The notes beneath the pieces are model-generated. The model was not told the DNA's origin. It did no database searches and saw nothing but the letters and a program-made list of their open reading frames with translations. This document shows positions 5,165 to 5,380 of a stretch of DNA of 5,380 nucleotides, in pieces. Every line of letters begins with the position of its first letter. The stretch's first letter is position 1. The stretch spans positions 1 to 5,380 of the forward strand of contig NZ_JBQCEE010000321.1 in the NCBI RefSeq assembly GCF_051960575.1. The letters are read 5' to 3'. Both the position numbers and the translations under genes were made by a program. The stretch is from JBQCEE01 sp051960575 (GTDB lineage: Bacteria > Actinomycetota > Actinomycetes > Mycobacteriales > Jatrophihabitantaceae).

Positions 5165-5380
5165 TCGTCCGCTGCCCGAGCACGCAGTCGCCGCAGCTGC
5201 CGGCCGCGGGCACCCGGTAGAGCAGGCAGCAGTTCCGGCGCCGGAACGCCCCGCCCTCCGGCCAGGTGCCGGCACCCGCGAGCCAGCCCTCGCCCAGCAG
5301 CCGGCGCACCGCGTCGTCCGCGCGCGGGTCGCCCAGCACGGTCGCCGCGCCGGCGAGCGCCGACACGACGTTGCCGCGCA
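5082..5380 (-). CDS. FhuF-like [2Fe-2S]-binding protein, C-terminal part (5' end outside window)
   Basis: About 98 residues are visible, starting mid-protein with RGNVVSALAGAATVL, typical of the region just before the FhuF C-terminal domain. The cluster-binding motif is C-C-x10-C-x2-C: NCCLLYRVPAAGSCGDC, with the four Cys codons at 5229-5231, 5226-5228, 5193-5195 and 5184-5186. FhuF-type proteins are ferric-siderophore reductases that release iron in the cytoplasm. The GTG at 5366 lies within conserved sequence and is not a start; the frame is open to the right edge. Oddly, the frame does not stop soon after the last Cys, as I would expect for the family. It runs about 33 residues further to a stop at 5082-5084, through Arg/Ala/Pro-rich sequence antisense to the HDOD gene. 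That tail is probably non-conserved, or else reflects a lost stop or a frameshift. Family good; exact substrate unknown. Confidence 0.8.
   Translation of the reverse strand, partial: RGNVVSALAGAATVLGDPRADDAVRRLLGEGWLAGAGTWPEGGAFRRRNCCLLYRVPAAGSCGDCVLGQRTITESAAPRPGRSPAPRSARATPARPPR

Noticed and set aside
5194..5201. Palindrome gcagctgc as a terminator between HDOD and the FhuF-like gene
   Set aside because: It lies inside the conserved Cys-motif coding sequence of the FhuF-like gene, is only 8 bp with no loop, and has no following T-run.
4274..5275. 333-codon minus-strand open frame opposite the HDOD gene
   Set aside because: The composition is Arg/Gly-rich with no family features. The HDOD frame on the plus strand is clearly the real one, and the frame also crosses the promoter region and the FhuF-like gene.

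Overview
The window is very GC-rich, with strong G/C bias at third codon positions, many GTG starts and long spurious open frames opposite the real genes. With the gene content (cobD-type cobalamin gene, GPP34-family protein, DUF2071 protein, SelO), this points to a high-GC Actinomycetota chromosome, possibly Pseudonocardiales-like. The phylum is a fairly safe inference; anything finer is a guess. I see no mobile element, phage gene, CRISPR array, rRNA or tRNA.

Layout. The left edge (1-371, +) is the C-terminal part of CobD/CbiB, the cobalamin aminopropanol-attachment enzyme. It converges on a four-gene minus-strand run. In transcription order this is an alpha/beta hydrolase (4287->3427), a GPP34/GOLPH3-like protein (3392->2754), a DUF2071/YqjF-like protein (2677->1925) and the protein adenylyltransferase SelO (1898->435). 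The gaps are 34, 76 and 26 nt, and a hairpin plus T-run follows selO in the 63-nt gap before cobD. An 82-nt divergent intergenic region (4288-4369) separates the hydrolase from a plus-strand HDOD-domain gene (4370-5164). That region holds two perfect inverted repeats and a plausible leaderless promoter on each strand. The right edge (5082-5380, -) is the C-terminal end of a FhuF-like [2Fe-2S] protein whose reading frame overlaps the HDOD gene tail to tail by 83 bp.

How they fit together. The hydrolase, GPP34, DUF2071 and SelO genes look co-transcribed, but selO may also have its own promoter, because a TANNNT box sits 7 nt upstream of its GTG. SelO (redox-linked AMPylation) and FhuF (iron-sulfur ferric reductase) both belong to redox or metal physiology; a common theme is inference only. 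All genes belong to known families. The points worth a second look are the divergent palindromic control region, the recurrent leaderless starts, the altered cysteine pairing in SelO, the overlapping FhuF tail and the uncharacterised operon itself.
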